DNA of 64,000 bases, taken from Gp6-AA40 sp035571515 (GTDB lineage Bacteria > Acidobacteriota > Vicinamibacteria > Vicinamibacterales > UBA2999). The notes below the pieces were generated by a model. The model did not search any database, was not told where the DNA came from, and saw only the letters and a program-made list of their open reading frames with translations. A program made the position numbers and the translations under genes. Numbering within the stretch: position 1 is the first letter of the stretch; each line of letters opens with the position of its first letter. Location of the stretch: assembly GCA_035571515.1 (NCBI GenBank), contig DATNCQ010000145.1, positions 39,376 through 103,375 on the forward strand, written 5' to 3'. This document shows positions 1 to 7,512 of the stretch, piece after piece.

Positions 1-1185
1 CGCCTCTCTGGCGATCCGCTCCAGCCGACGCTCCTCACCCGCGCCACCGCCCAGCAGGTCACCGCGCTGCTGCGCGACGGCCAGGGACGCGTGACGTTCA
101 CGACGTCCAACCCGGGAAAGATCCTGCGGCTGTCGCCGACCCGCGCCGACCGCGGCACCTATACGTCCGACGTACGCGACGCGCAGACCATCGCCACGTG
201 GGGAGCCATCCGCTGGCAGGCGGCCGTGGCGCCGGGCACGCGTGTCGACATCGCGACGCGCTCCGGCAATACGCGGACGCCTGACGAAACCTGGAGCGAC
301 TGGACGACGCCGTACACGGTGCAGGAAGGCAGCCCCATCTCCAGCCCGCGCGCTCGCTACTTGCAGTGGCGCGCCGTGCTCACTGGCAGCAAGGGCGAGG
401 CGCCGCTGCTGACATCGGTGACCGCCGCCTACCTGCCACGCAACATCCGGCCGGACGTGATGTCGATCACGATCAATCCTCCGGGCACCGTGTTCCAGCG
501 TCCCTTCCCGACCGGCGATCCCGAAATTGCCGGCTTCGACGGCGACGTCCCCGACCGCCGCAACGTGCCGCCGACGGGTGGCGGCACCGGTGGACCCAAC
601 GTCGGCCGTCGCGTCTACCAGAAGGGGCTCCTCACCTTCACGTGGCGCGCCCAGGACGAGAACCGCGACGAGCTGGTCTACGACGTCTTCTACCGCCGCG
701 AGGGAGAGACCGCGTGGAAGCTGCTCAGGCGCGCGCTCGCCGACGAGATCGTTGTCTGGGATACGTCCTCCGTGCCGAACGGCCGCTATGTCATCCGCGT
801 GGTGGCATCCGACGCGCCGTCCAACTCCCCGACGACGGCATTGACCGGCGCGCTGGAGAGCACCGCGTTCGACATCGACAACACGCCGCCGGTGATCACG
901 GTCACCAACGTCGGCCGCCAGGGCGGACGGCTGGCGATCGCGTTCGACGTGCGGGACGACAATTCAGCGGTGCAGAAGGCCGAGTACTCGCTCGACGGCG
1001 ACCGCTGGCAGACGATTTACCCGAAGGATGGGATTGCCGACTCGCGCCTCGAGCAGTACGAGCTCGTGCTCGACGGCGAGCCGGGAACGCGCGGGGTGAT
1101 CATCCGCGCCACCGACGCGCTGAACAACATCGCGAGCGCGCGCGGCGACATCCCGACGCCGCCGGCGGCCTCAGGCCGTCGATGA
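1..1185 (+). CDS. C-terminal part of a large secreted protein with fibronectin/Ig-like domains (5' partial)
   Basis: The frame is open from the first base, so the gene starts upstream; 394 residues are visible. The visible part is beta-rich: a segment around residues 210-290 (LVYDVFYRREGETAWKLL) looks like a fibronectin type III domain and a following one (NTPPVITV, then AEYSLDGDRWQTIYP) looks like a second Ig-like domain. Such tails in acidobacterial proteins usually follow a beta-propeller; that part is not visible, so the function is unknown. The last 15 bases overlap the end of the convergent anti-sigma gene. The protein is probably extracellular or periplasmic, by inference only. Confidence 0.75.
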   Translation, partial: RLSGDPLQPTLLTRATAQQVTALLRDGQGRVTFTTSNPGKILRLSPTRADRGTYTSDVRDAQTIATWGAIRWQAAVAPGTRVDIATRSGNTRTPDETWSDWTTPYTVQEGSPISSPRARYLQWRAVLTGSKGEAPLLTSVTAAYLPRNIRPDVMSITINPPGTVFQRPFPTGDPEIAGFDGDVPDRRNVPPTGGGTGGPNVGRRVYQKGLLTFTWRAQDENRDELVYDVFYRREGETAWKLLRRALADEIVVWDTSSVPNGRYVIRVVASDAPSNSPTTALTGALESTAFDIDNTPPVITVTNVGRQGGRLAIAFDVRDDNSAVQKAEYSLDGDRWQTIYPKDGIADSRLEQYELVLDGEPGTRGVIIRATDALNNIASARGDIPTPPAASGRR

Positions 1186-2067
1186 CGGCGGCGCGATCGA
1201 GGTGGAGGGCGAGTCGGGTTTCGGCGCCGTGCCGGCCGGCCGCGGCGCGGGCGCCAGTCTCACCGGCGCCGGGTCGATCGAGGCCTGCGCCGACGCCTTC
1301 ACGGTCGTCCGCGCCAGCACCCACACCATGTTCACGGCGACCGGCGCCCCGTCCGAGCCCTGCGCCGGCGTAAAGCGCGACTGCTTCACCGCGTTGACGA
1401 CCGAGCTGACGTCGTCGATCTGCACGGCCGTGTCGTGGCGGCGCACGCTCGCGCGTTCGGAGAACAGCACCTCGTAGTTGGCGACGCGCCCTTCGCGCGT
1501 CACGACCGTGGCGAGCGCGAAGACGGCCTCGTCACCAGGCACCGATTCGAGCGCGAGCGCCGCGCCGTCGAGCGCGCGCGGCGGCGCGGCCATCGCGTAG
1601 TCGAGGCGCATCGGGTTCCGGTCGGAGCCCGGGTTGGCCAGGTCCTGGATCATTCCGGCGAGGGAATCGGGGTTCTCGTCGCTCGTCAGCGAAACCACGG
1701 TGACGGCGACGCACAGGCAGGCGGCCGCCGCGAGGGACGCCCCGACCGCAGGCCAGAAGAACCGCATGTCGGCGCACATGTCGCACACCTGCGCCCACGT
1801 CGATTGCTCGCGTTCCGTCTTGATGCGCGTCAGCACCTCAGACCGGACGGAGGTGAGGCTGTCGTCGGCTTCGTCCGCCGCGCGCAGCGCGCACGACGTG
1901 AGGCGAAGCGACACGCCGATCAGCTGCAGGTCCTCGACGCGAGCCGCGCAGACGCGGCACCAGCGGAGGTGCGATTCGAGCGCCACCTGGTCGGTAACGG
2001 CGAGCTCGCGGTCGACGAACGCTTCCAGCATCCCCTGTGCGGCGGGGCAATCGAGGTACGGAATCAT
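1171..2067 (-). CDS. Anti-sigma factor, zinc-finger (zf-HC2) transmembrane type
   Basis: A 298-residue protein predicted to hold the neighbouring ECF sigma factor inactive at the inner membrane. An HxxxCxxC zinc-binding motif (H33, C37, C40) lies in a short N-terminal anti-sigma domain, followed by one hydrophobic segment at about residues 103-127 and a C-terminal domain (about 130-298) outside the cytoplasm. That domain ends in a Pro/Ala-rich low-complexity tail. The start codon overlaps the sigma stop codon as ATGA, so the pair is translationally coupled. The family is clear from the motif, topology and position; the sensed signal is unknown. Confidence 0.88.
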   Translation of the reverse strand: MIPYLDCPAAQGMLEAFVDRELAVTDQVALESHLRWCRVCAARVEDLQLIGVSLRLTSCALRAADEADDSLTSVRSEVLTRIKTEREQSTWAQVCDMCADMRFFWPAVGASLAAAACLCVAVTVVSLTSDENPDSLAGMIQDLANPGSDRNPMRLDYAMAAPPRALDGAALALESVPGDEAVFALATVVTREGRVANYEVLFSERASVRRHDTAVQIDDVSSVVNAVKQSRFTPAQGSDGAPVAVNMVWVLARTTVKASAQASIDPAPVRLAPAPRPAGTAPKPDSPSTSIAPPSSTA

Positions 2068-2693
2068 GAACGAATCCCCAGCAATTCCTCGCGCAGCGCC
2101 TGGCGCGCGCGTGTGAGCCGCGACTTGACCGTCCCTACCGCGACGTCGAGGCTGAAGGCGATTTCTTCGTAACGGAGGCCGTCCACCTCGCGGAGTACCA
2201 GCGCCGTTCGTTGATCGAACGGCAGCCGTTCCATGGCGGCCCAGATTCGCGCGGCGGTTTCCTTGCTCGCGAGCAGCCGGTCGGGGAGTACCTCGCTGGT
2301 CGCTTCGATCTCGCCGCACCGTTTCAAGTGGTCGTCGAGCGACACCAGGTCCGTGCGGCGGCGCCGCCGCCACCAGCGCTGCCGGTTGCGCGCCTGGTTG
2401 ACGACGATGCGGTAAATCCAGGTACGCAGGGCCGACTGGCCGCGGAAGCGGGAGAGGGTCCGGAAGACCCGCAGGAACACCTCCTGCGACAGGTCGAGCG
2501 CTTCGTCGCGATCGCCGAGGAGGTGGAACGCGAGGTTGAAGACGGTTCGCTGATGCGCCGCGACGAGGTCTGCACACGCCCCTTCGTCGCCGGCGACGCA
2601 CCGCTCGATGAGTGCAGCTTCGCCGCTATCGACTTCTGACCAGCTGATGGCGCCGGCGTTTTTCACAAGAGCTCCGGATGCAGGGTTATTCAT
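2064..2693 (-). CDS. ECF-family RNA polymerase sigma factor (RpoE-like)
   Basis: This 209-residue sigma-70 family protein has only regions 2 and 4, the hallmark of ECF factors. Region 2 covers about residues 40-107 (DLSQEVFLRVFRTL, TWIYRIVVNQARNRQR) and region 4 about 145-203, with the helix-turn-helix ending GTVKSRLTRAR. The Arg/Trp-rich linker (WWRRRRR) after region 2 is typical. It is cotranscribed with the zinc-finger anti-sigma factor downstream (ATGA overlap). A GGAACTT-type candidate -35 box upstream suggests autoregulation. The regulon cannot be read from this window. Confidence 0.93.
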   Translation of the reverse strand: MNNPASGALVKNAGAISWSEVDSGEAALIERCVAGDEGACADLVAAHQRTVFNLAFHLLGDRDEALDLSQEVFLRVFRTLSRFRGQSALRTWIYRIVVNQARNRQRWWRRRRRTDLVSLDDHLKRCGEIEATSEVLPDRLLASKETAARIWAAMERLPFDQRTALVLREVDGLRYEEIAFSLDVAVGTVKSRLTRARQALREELLGIRS

Positions 2694-2711
2694 CGGAGTC
2701 TACACTGGAAA

Positions 2712-2741
2712 TTTGGACACCGCAGCCGCGCGAAAGTTCCT
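2712..2741 (-). promoter_or_regulatory. Candidate ECF-type promoter for the sigma/anti-sigma pair
   Basis: Read on the minus strand, GGAACTT (2740-2734) is followed about 15-16 bases later by GTCC (2720-2717), about 20 bases before the sigma start codon. GGAAC-type -35 elements are typical of RpoE-group ECF sigma factors, which commonly control their own operon. The -10 match is weak, so this is a suggestion only. Confidence 0.3.
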
Positions 2742-2771
2742 CCGTACGATGATGTTACGATCCTGTCGTCC

Positions 2772-4049
2772 ATGAAACGGGGGATTCTGGCCGGAATAAC
2801 CGGGGCAATCCTGCTCTCGGGGGCGTTTTTCGCCTGGAATGCCGTCCGCCAGGAGCGGGAGTTCCGCCGCCTGATTGCGGCCGGCGACGCCGCCATCACC
2901 CGCGACCAGACGTACGAGGCGATCGAGGCGTTCAGCGGGGCGCTGGCGCTCAAGAACGACTCGATGCTGGCCTACCTGAAGCGGGGCGACAGCTACCGGC
3001 GCCGGGGCGAATTGAGCTCCGCGCTGCGCGACCTGCGCGAGGCGTCCTCGGTCGACCCGACGGCGACGCGGCCGCTCGAGCTGCTCGGCGACGTCAACCT
3101 CGCGATGGGACGCTACGAGCGGGCGACGGAGGTCTACCGGCGCTACCTCGCGCTCGACGACCGTGCGCCGCACGTCCTCTACAAGCTCGCGCTCGCCCTC
3201 TACCGCAGTGGCCAGGCGGAGGCCGCGCTCGATCCGCTTCGCCGAGCGGTGGCACTCGACGGTCGATTCGCCGAAGCCCACTACCTGCTGGCGATGTGCC
3301 TCGAGGATCAGAAGCACGACGACGAGGCGGTGCGGTCGTTCACGCGCGCGCTGGAGATCAACCCGGCGCTCGGCGCGGCGCGCGAAGAGCTGGCCGTCCT
3401 TCAGCTCGCGCACGGCAGGACGCGCGAAGGGATCGAGCAGCTCGAAGCGCTCGCGGCGCTCGAGCCGTCGCAGCCGCAGCGGCTGGTGAACGTGGGACTG
3501 GCCTACGCGCGCGCCGGGCGCACCGACGCCGCAATCACCGCGCTCGGGCGCGCCGCCGAACGGTATCCCGAGGCCGACAACGTCTACATCGCGCTCGGCC
3601 AGGTGTGGCTCGAAACCGGCGAAGCGCACAACGATCGCGTCGCCTTGCGCAAGTCGCTCGAAGCGCTGCAGCCGGTGGCCTCGCGGCCGGACGCCACGAG
3701 CGACACGCTCACCCTCTACGGCCGTGCGCTCTTTCTCTCCGGCACCGTGGACGAAGCCGAGCGCACCCTGGAGCTGGCGGCATCGCGCTTCCCGGCCAAT
3801 CCGAACGCGTTTCTGTACCTCTCGGCCGCGGCGGAGCGCCGCGGGCACGTGACGGCGGCGCGCGAGGCGCTCGCCAAGCATCTCGGGCTCGTCGGCGAAC
3901 ATCCGGCCGACGCGCCGCTGCTGGCGCTGCGCGCCGATGTGCAGGTGAGGCTCGGACAGGTCGCCGCCGCGCGCGCCTCGATCGCGGAAGGTCTCGCCAT
4001 CGACCAGCGCAACGCCGCGCTGCTCCAGCTGCGCAGGAAGATCGGATAG
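2772..4049 (+). CDS. Membrane-anchored tetratricopeptide repeat (TPR) protein
   Basis: The protein is 425 residues long with an N-terminal hydrophobic anchor or uncleaved signal (about residues 5-22), then TPR-type helical pairs through most of its length (for example ALALKNDSMLAYLKRGDSYR and EAHYLLAMCLEDQKHDDEAV). TPRs mediate protein-protein contacts; no catalytic domain is visible. It is transcribed divergently from the sigma factor, sharing a short intergenic region. The TAG stop codon lies at the edge of a palindromic repeat that starts at 4048. The partner is unknown. Confidence 0.85.
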   Translation: MKRGILAGITGAILLSGAFFAWNAVRQEREFRRLIAAGDAAITRDQTYEAIEAFSGALALKNDSMLAYLKRGDSYRRRGELSSALRDLREASSVDPTATRPLELLGDVNLAMGRYERATEVYRRYLALDDRAPHVLYKLALALYRSGQAEAALDPLRRAVALDGRFAEAHYLLAMCLEDQKHDDEAVRSFTRALEINPALGAAREELAVLQLAHGRTREGIEQLEALAALEPSQPQRLVNVGLAYARAGRTDAAITALGRAAERYPEADNVYIALGQVWLETGEAHNDRVALRKSLEALQPVASRPDATSDTLTLYGRALFLSGTVDEAERTLELAASRFPANPNAFLYLSAAAERRGHVTAAREALAKHLGLVGEHPADAPLLALRADVQVRLGQVAAARASIAEGLAIDQRNAALLQLRRKIG

Positions 4050-4136
4050 GCGGACCTGAAGGTCCGCCTCTACGTTCGCCTTGATGACGATCGTCTTCGC
4101 GCGATCGATCGTAGAGGCGGACCTTCAGGTCCGCCT
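4048..4136. repeat. REPIN-like doublet: two inverted GTAG-palindromes
   Basis: Two copies of the same palindrome face each other. Copy one has arm AGGCGGACC (4048-4056), loop TGAA and arm GGTCCGCCT (4061-4069), followed by CTACG. Copy two is the exact reverse complement: CGTAG, arm AGGCGGACC (4115-4123), loop TTCA, arm GGTCCGCCT (4128-4136). About 40 bases separate them. GTAG beside a palindrome in inverted pairs is the known REP/REPIN arrangement of RAYT systems. The doublet sits between convergent genes and supplies or overlaps both stop codons (TAG of the TPR gene at 4047-4049, TGA of the permease at 4127-4125). It could also act as a bidirectional terminator. Confidence 0.88.
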
Positions 4137-4925
4137 GCGTGTCACGGGATCGAGGGCGTCCCGCAATCCATCCCCGAGAAAATTGAAGCCGAGGACCAGA
4201 AACGCGATCGCCAGTCCCGGGAAGATCGTCAGGTGCGGTGCGTCGAGCAGGTGCGTACGCCCGCCGTTCAGCATCGTCCCCCAGCTTGGCGTCGGCGGCT
4301 GCACGCCGAGGCCCAGGAAACTGAGCGCCGCCTCCGCGAGAATCGCGCCGCCCATCCCGAGCGAGGCCTGCACGGTTATCGCGGGCAGCGCCGTCGGGAT
4401 GATGTGCCTGGCGAGAATCCGCGGCGTCGTCGCGCCGAGCGCCCGCGCGGCCTGCACGAACTCGAATTCTCGCGCGCGCAGCACCTGGCCGCGCACCAGC
4501 CGCGCGTAGCCCACCCAGCCGATCAACGAGAGGGCGAGCACCACGTTCGCCAGGCTCGGCCCCAGCACGGCGACGAGCGCAATCGCCAGCAGGAGCCCGG
4601 GAAACGCCAGCAGGACATCGATCACGCGGCTGATCGTCTCGTCGATGCCGCCGCCGAAGTAGCCGGCGATGGACCCGAGGACCGTGCCGACCAGCGACGA
4701 GATCGACACGACGACGAGGCCGACGAGCAGGGAGATGCGCGCGCCCGCAAGCACGCGCGAGAAGATGTCGCGCCCCAGCTCGTCGAGCCCGAACCAGTGC
4801 GTCGCCGACGGTCCGTCGAGACGCCGGGCGAGCTCCTGTGCGGAGGGATCGAAACGGGTGACTGCCGGGCCGACGAGCGCCGCTACGATCGCCACGAGCA
4901 CGATCGCCGCGCCGACCCTACTCAT
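4125..4925 (-). CDS. dppC: Dipeptide/oligopeptide-type ABC transporter permease (DppC-like)
   Basis: This 266-residue inner-membrane permease carries the BPD_transp_1 fold: an N-terminal membrane segment, the FDPSAQELARRLDGPS linker with HWFGLDELGRDIFSR typical of DppC/OppC proteins, and a later EAA-type loop (QAARALGATTPRILARHIIP) that contacts the ATPase. It pairs with the DppB-like gene upstream (8-base overlap). No substrate-binding protein or ATPase gene is in the window, so the peptide, nickel or other substrate cannot be stated. The last codons and the stop are provided by the palindromic repeat. Confidence 0.9.
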   Translation of the reverse strand: MSRVGAAIVLVAIVAALVGPAVTRFDPSAQELARRLDGPSATHWFGLDELGRDIFSRVLAGARISLLVGLVVVSISSLVGTVLGSIAGYFGGGIDETISRVIDVLLAFPGLLLAIALVAVLGPSLANVVLALSLIGWVGYARLVRGQVLRAREFEFVQAARALGATTPRILARHIIPTALPAITVQASLGMGGAILAEAALSFLGLGVQPPTPSWGTMLNGGRTHLLDAPHLTIFPGLAIAFLVLGFNFLGDGLRDALDPVTRRRT

Positions 4926-5838
4926 AGCGGATGCGCGGGTCGACGAGCCCGTACAGGAGGTCGGTGACGAGATTCATCCCGACGTAGGTGACCGCGATGA
5001 GCAGGATGCAGCCCTGGACGAGCGGATAGTCGCGAAAGCCGATCGACTGGATCAGCAGGCGCCCGATGCCCGGCCACGCGAAGACCGTTTCGGTAATCAC
5101 CGCCCCGGTGAGGACGGCGCCGAACTGCAGCCCGATCAGCGTGATGACCGGAATCAGGCTGTTCCGGAAGGCGTGGCGTACCACCGCCCGCGCGCGCGAC
5201 GTCCCGCGCGCGCGCGACGCCGTGACGTACTGCTCCCGCAGCTCCTCGAGGAGGGTCGCCCGCGTCATGCGCGCGAGGATGGCCGCGAGCGCGGCGCCGA
5301 GCGACACCGCCGGCAGGACGAGGTGCGCCCACGTCCCGCGACCGGACACGGGCAGCCATCCGAGCTCGATCGCGAAGACGATCGCCAGCAGCGGCCCGAG
5401 CCAGAAATTGGGAATCGAAATACCCAGCAGCGACAGGGTGGTCGCGCCATGATCGACGGCGGTGCCGCGCCAGACTGCCGCCGCGATGCCGAGCGGGATG
5501 GCAAAGGCGACCGCCACGAACATGGCGGCGGCGGCGAGCTCGATCGTCGCGGGCATCCGTTCGAGAATTGCCGCGGTGACCGGCTGGTTCGTGCGCAGCG
5601 ATCGTCCGAGGTCGCCCCGCACCGCGCCGCCGAGGAAGCGCGCGTACTGTTCGACGAGCGGCCGATCGAGGCCCAGGCGCGCGCGCAGCTCCGCCACGTC
5701 CTGCGGCGAGGCGGTCTCGCCGAGCATTGCCTGCGCAGGATCGCCGGGAATCAGGTGAATGAGCGAGAAGACGAGTGTCGCGACGCCGAGCAGGACCGGA
5801 ACCGTGAGCGCGAAGCGGCGCGCCAGGAACCGCAGCAC
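4918..5838 (-). CDS. dppB: Dipeptide/oligopeptide-type ABC transporter permease (DppB-like)
   Basis: At 306 residues this is the normal length for DppB/OppB. The start (RRFALTVPVLLGVATLVFSLIHL followed by IPGDPA) is the canonical first transmembrane segment and periplasmic motif. Several further membrane segments and an EAA-type loop (ASRARGTSRARAVVRHAFRNS) follow. It forms the channel heterodimer with the DppC-like protein, whose gene overlaps its 3' end. The substrate is not predictable without the binding protein. Confidence 0.92.
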   Translation of the reverse strand: MLRFLARRFALTVPVLLGVATLVFSLIHLIPGDPAQAMLGETASPQDVAELRARLGLDRPLVEQYARFLGGAVRGDLGRSLRTNQPVTAAILERMPATIELAAAAMFVAVAFAIPLGIAAAVWRGTAVDHGATTLSLLGISIPNFWLGPLLAIVFAIELGWLPVSGRGTWAHLVLPAVSLGAALAAILARMTRATLLEELREQYVTASRARGTSRARAVVRHAFRNSLIPVITLIGLQFGAVLTGAVITETVFAWPGIGRLLIQSIGFRDYPLVQGCILLIAVTYVGMNLVTDLLYGLVDPRIRYE

Positions 5839-5881
5839 GACACGATCTTAGCCGCGGGGATCTCGGCCGCGCCCGCGAACC

Positions 5882-6064
5882 TCAGCCTTGCGTTTCGTCC
5901 TCGTTGGCGCCGAGCACGTCCTGGGCAATGGCCACTTCATCCTGGGGCAGGCCGGCAGCGTCGAGCGCGTCTTCAGCGTTGGAGTTGCCGAGGGTGTTCG
6001 GGCCGTCCTCGACAGCGCCCTTCTTCAGATCCTGATCGTTGGGTTCGTTCGCGCGCTGATCCAT
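5882..6064 (-). CDS. Small acidic hydrophilic protein of unknown function (60 aa)
   Basis: A 60-residue protein rich in Asp, Glu, Asn and Gln with no membrane segment, cysteine or recognisable motif. A strong ribosome-binding site (GGAGGGG, about 5 bases before the ATG on the minus strand) supports it as a real gene. It stands alone between the permease operon and a secreted monooxygenase-like gene. The composition resembles small stress or disordered proteins, but no family is recognised. Confidence 0.6.
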   Translation of the reverse strand: MDQRANEPNDQDLKKGAVEDGPNTLGNSNAEDALDAAGLPQDEVAIAQDVLGANEDETQG

Positions 6065-6123
6065 ACCGACCCCTCCATGCAGATGGGATGCCCGCGGAGT
6101 CTAGCAGCTTTCGGCTACCCCTT

Positions 6124-6792
6124 CTACAGCGGCTTGTACCGCCGCTGGTCGTACAGGGCGCCGAGCAGCGGCGTGATTGCCGCCCGAAACGTGCGGGTGT
6201 GCGGCGCCAGCTCGTGACCGTCCTGTGTCTTCTGATCGCTCCACGCCTCGATCGCCGTGAAATGGTTCGTCCTGTCGAGCTGGTGCACGATGTCGAACCG
6301 GACGTTGCCCGGGTCCTGGCGGCTCGGCTCGAGGAGCGACCGCATCAGCTGCATCGCCGCGTCGCGGCTGTTGCCGGGCACGTCGATGTGCGTCACGACG
6401 TACACGTTCGCACGCCCCTCGCCGACGGGCGCCACCATCGTCGCGGTGCATCGGCGTTCGTCGAACGGCGCGAGCAGCAGCGGCGCCAGACGTTCTCGCA
6501 ATTGACGCGTCCCCGCGGCGCCCATGTTGCCGGTAAGCGCCTGCTGATCCTTCCAGACCTCCAGCAGCGCGTACTGGTTGGGTTCGGTCGTGCGCTGCAG
6601 CGCCTCGGCGCGTATCGCACCGCTCCGGCGATCGTTGTCGGCCAGCTGCTTCAGGAGCGTTGCCACCTGCTCGCGCGCCGCCGGCGTCGCCTCGACGTAG
6701 CTGACGAGATAGAGCGTCGGGTCGCCCTGCGCACCGAGGCCCTGAACCGAGAGGAACGCGACGAGGATGGTCTGCAGCAGGCGGCGCATCAT
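6124..6792 (-). CDS. Secreted protein with two antibiotic-biosynthesis-monooxygenase (ABM)-like domains
   Basis: The 222-residue protein has an N-terminal signal peptide (hydrophobic stretch then LGAQG) and two similar ferredoxin-like halves, around residues 26-110 and 125-205. Each has the strand-helix pattern of the dimeric alpha+beta barrel (NQYALLEVWKDQQAL and NHFTAIEAWSDQKTQ). ABM proteins are small cofactor-free oxygenases or stress proteins; the fused double domain mimics the usual dimer. AGGAGGACAG precedes the ATG. The export signal is unusual for ABM enzymes, so catalysis is uncertain. Confidence 0.75.
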   Translation of the reverse strand: MMRRLLQTILVAFLSVQGLGAQGDPTLYLVSYVEATPAAREQVATLLKQLADNDRRSGAIRAEALQRTTEPNQYALLEVWKDQQALTGNMGAAGTRQLRERLAPLLLAPFDERRCTATMVAPVGEGRANVYVVTHIDVPGNSRDAAMQLMRSLLEPSRQDPGNVRFDIVHQLDRTNHFTAIEAWSDQKTQDGHELAPHTRTFRAAITPLLGALYDQRRYKPL

Positions 6793-6807
6793 CTGTCCTC
6801 CTGATCG

Positions 6808-7218
6808 TTACGGTGTCGGCGTCCAGCGTTTGACCAGCCGCGAGCGGATTATCGCCTTATCGCGCGTCAGGAGTGGCGCATGAAGCGTCTGGCTGGTGGC
6901 CACGATGACGCGGTCGGCCGGGTCGCGAAACGTGTCGGTCAACGCGGCCACTCGCGTGGCGATAGCGGGCGAAATGGGAATGGTTCGAACGCTGCGCGGA
7001 TGCGCCGCCGTTTCGAGCCATTCCTCCAATGGAACCGCAAGGCGAAGACGCCCGCGTCCGGCCAGCAACGCCACCTCAAGGAGGCTCACATCTGACAGAT
7101 AGGGGCGGTCGTCCATCGGCAACGCATCCAGTGAGTCGATGATACCGCTGCCGAGTTGCGAGTCGCGCGCCACCCAATGAATCCATGCGTGGGTATCGAG
7201 AAGCGGCGCGCTGGTCAT
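6808..7218 (-). CDS. PIN-domain ribonuclease toxin, VapC-like
   Basis: A 136-residue PIN domain. Conserved acidic residues are visible: D8 in LLDTHAWIHW, the Glu of SLLEVALL, and the Asp residues of DPADRVIVATSQTL, which together would bind Mg2+ for RNA cleavage. The start is set by the ATGA overlap with the upstream antitoxin gene, which shortens the longest open frame by nine residues. The two genes form a classical type II toxin-antitoxin operon. The RNA target is not known. Confidence 0.9.
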   Translation of the reverse strand: MTSAPLLDTHAWIHWVARDSQLGSGIIDSLDALPMDDRPYLSDVSLLEVALLAGRGRLRLAVPLEEWLETAAHPRSVRTIPISPAIATRVAALTDTFRDPADRVIVATSQTLHAPLLTRDKAIIRSRLVKRWTPTP

Positions 7219-7451
7219 TTCTCGACCTCCACATCCGCGTCCCACTCCTCGAGAACCGGGGCAAGGGGATCACCGTGCCACGTCACTGTCCCGCGGAGTC
7301 GCATCCACGGGCGCTCGTCGTCCTGGCTGGCCGGCACCAAGCGCGCGACCACGCGCCCGCGCTTGGTGATGGTGATCGACTCGCCGCGATGATGAACGCG
7401 GTCGAGCAAGGCGAGGCACTTAGCCTTGAATTCGGCAGCCGGCATAATCAT
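7215..7451 (-). CDS. Antitoxin of the Phd/YefM type paired with the PIN toxin
   Basis: A 78-residue protein with the N-terminal dimerisation/DNA-binding pattern of Phd/YefM antitoxins: an AAEFKAKCLALLDRV helix, then ITITKRGRVVARLVP strands. The acidic C-terminal tail (WDADVEVEK) is the usual toxin-neutralising part. The stop overlaps the toxin ATG by four bases. The start could be the first ATG (7451) or the third codon (7445). A direct repeat lies directly upstream and probably serves as its own operator. Confidence 0.88.
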   Translation of the reverse strand: MIMPAAEFKAKCLALLDRVHHRGESITITKRGRVVARLVPASQDDERPWMRLRGTVTWHGDPLAPVLEEWDADVEVEK

Positions 7452-7452
7452 A

Positions 7453-7474
7453 TGACCAGTCTATCTGACCAGTC
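7453..7474 (-). promoter_or_regulatory. Direct repeat, candidate operator of the toxin-antitoxin operon
   Basis: TGACCAGTC occurs twice (7453-7461 and 7466-7474), 13 bases apart, only two bases upstream of the antitoxin start codon. Phd/YefM antitoxins bind short repeated or palindromic sites over their own promoter, so an autoregulatory operator is likely. The position implies a very short leader; GGAGGG lies at 7480-7475 on the minus strand, too far to be the ribosome-binding site. Confidence 0.5.
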
Positions 7475-7512
7475 CCTCCTTTGTCTAAAAAGCCGCCACC
7501 GTGGCCCGCTGT

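Noticed and set aside
2700..3902. Long open frame on the minus strand over the TPR gene
   Set aside because: It is the reverse-strand shadow of the TPR gene; composition is arginine-rich and no motif is visible.
4669..6804. Very long plus-strand open frame over the dpp genes
   Set aside because: It is a GC-rich shadow of the real minus-strand permease genes, with no start signal or domain.
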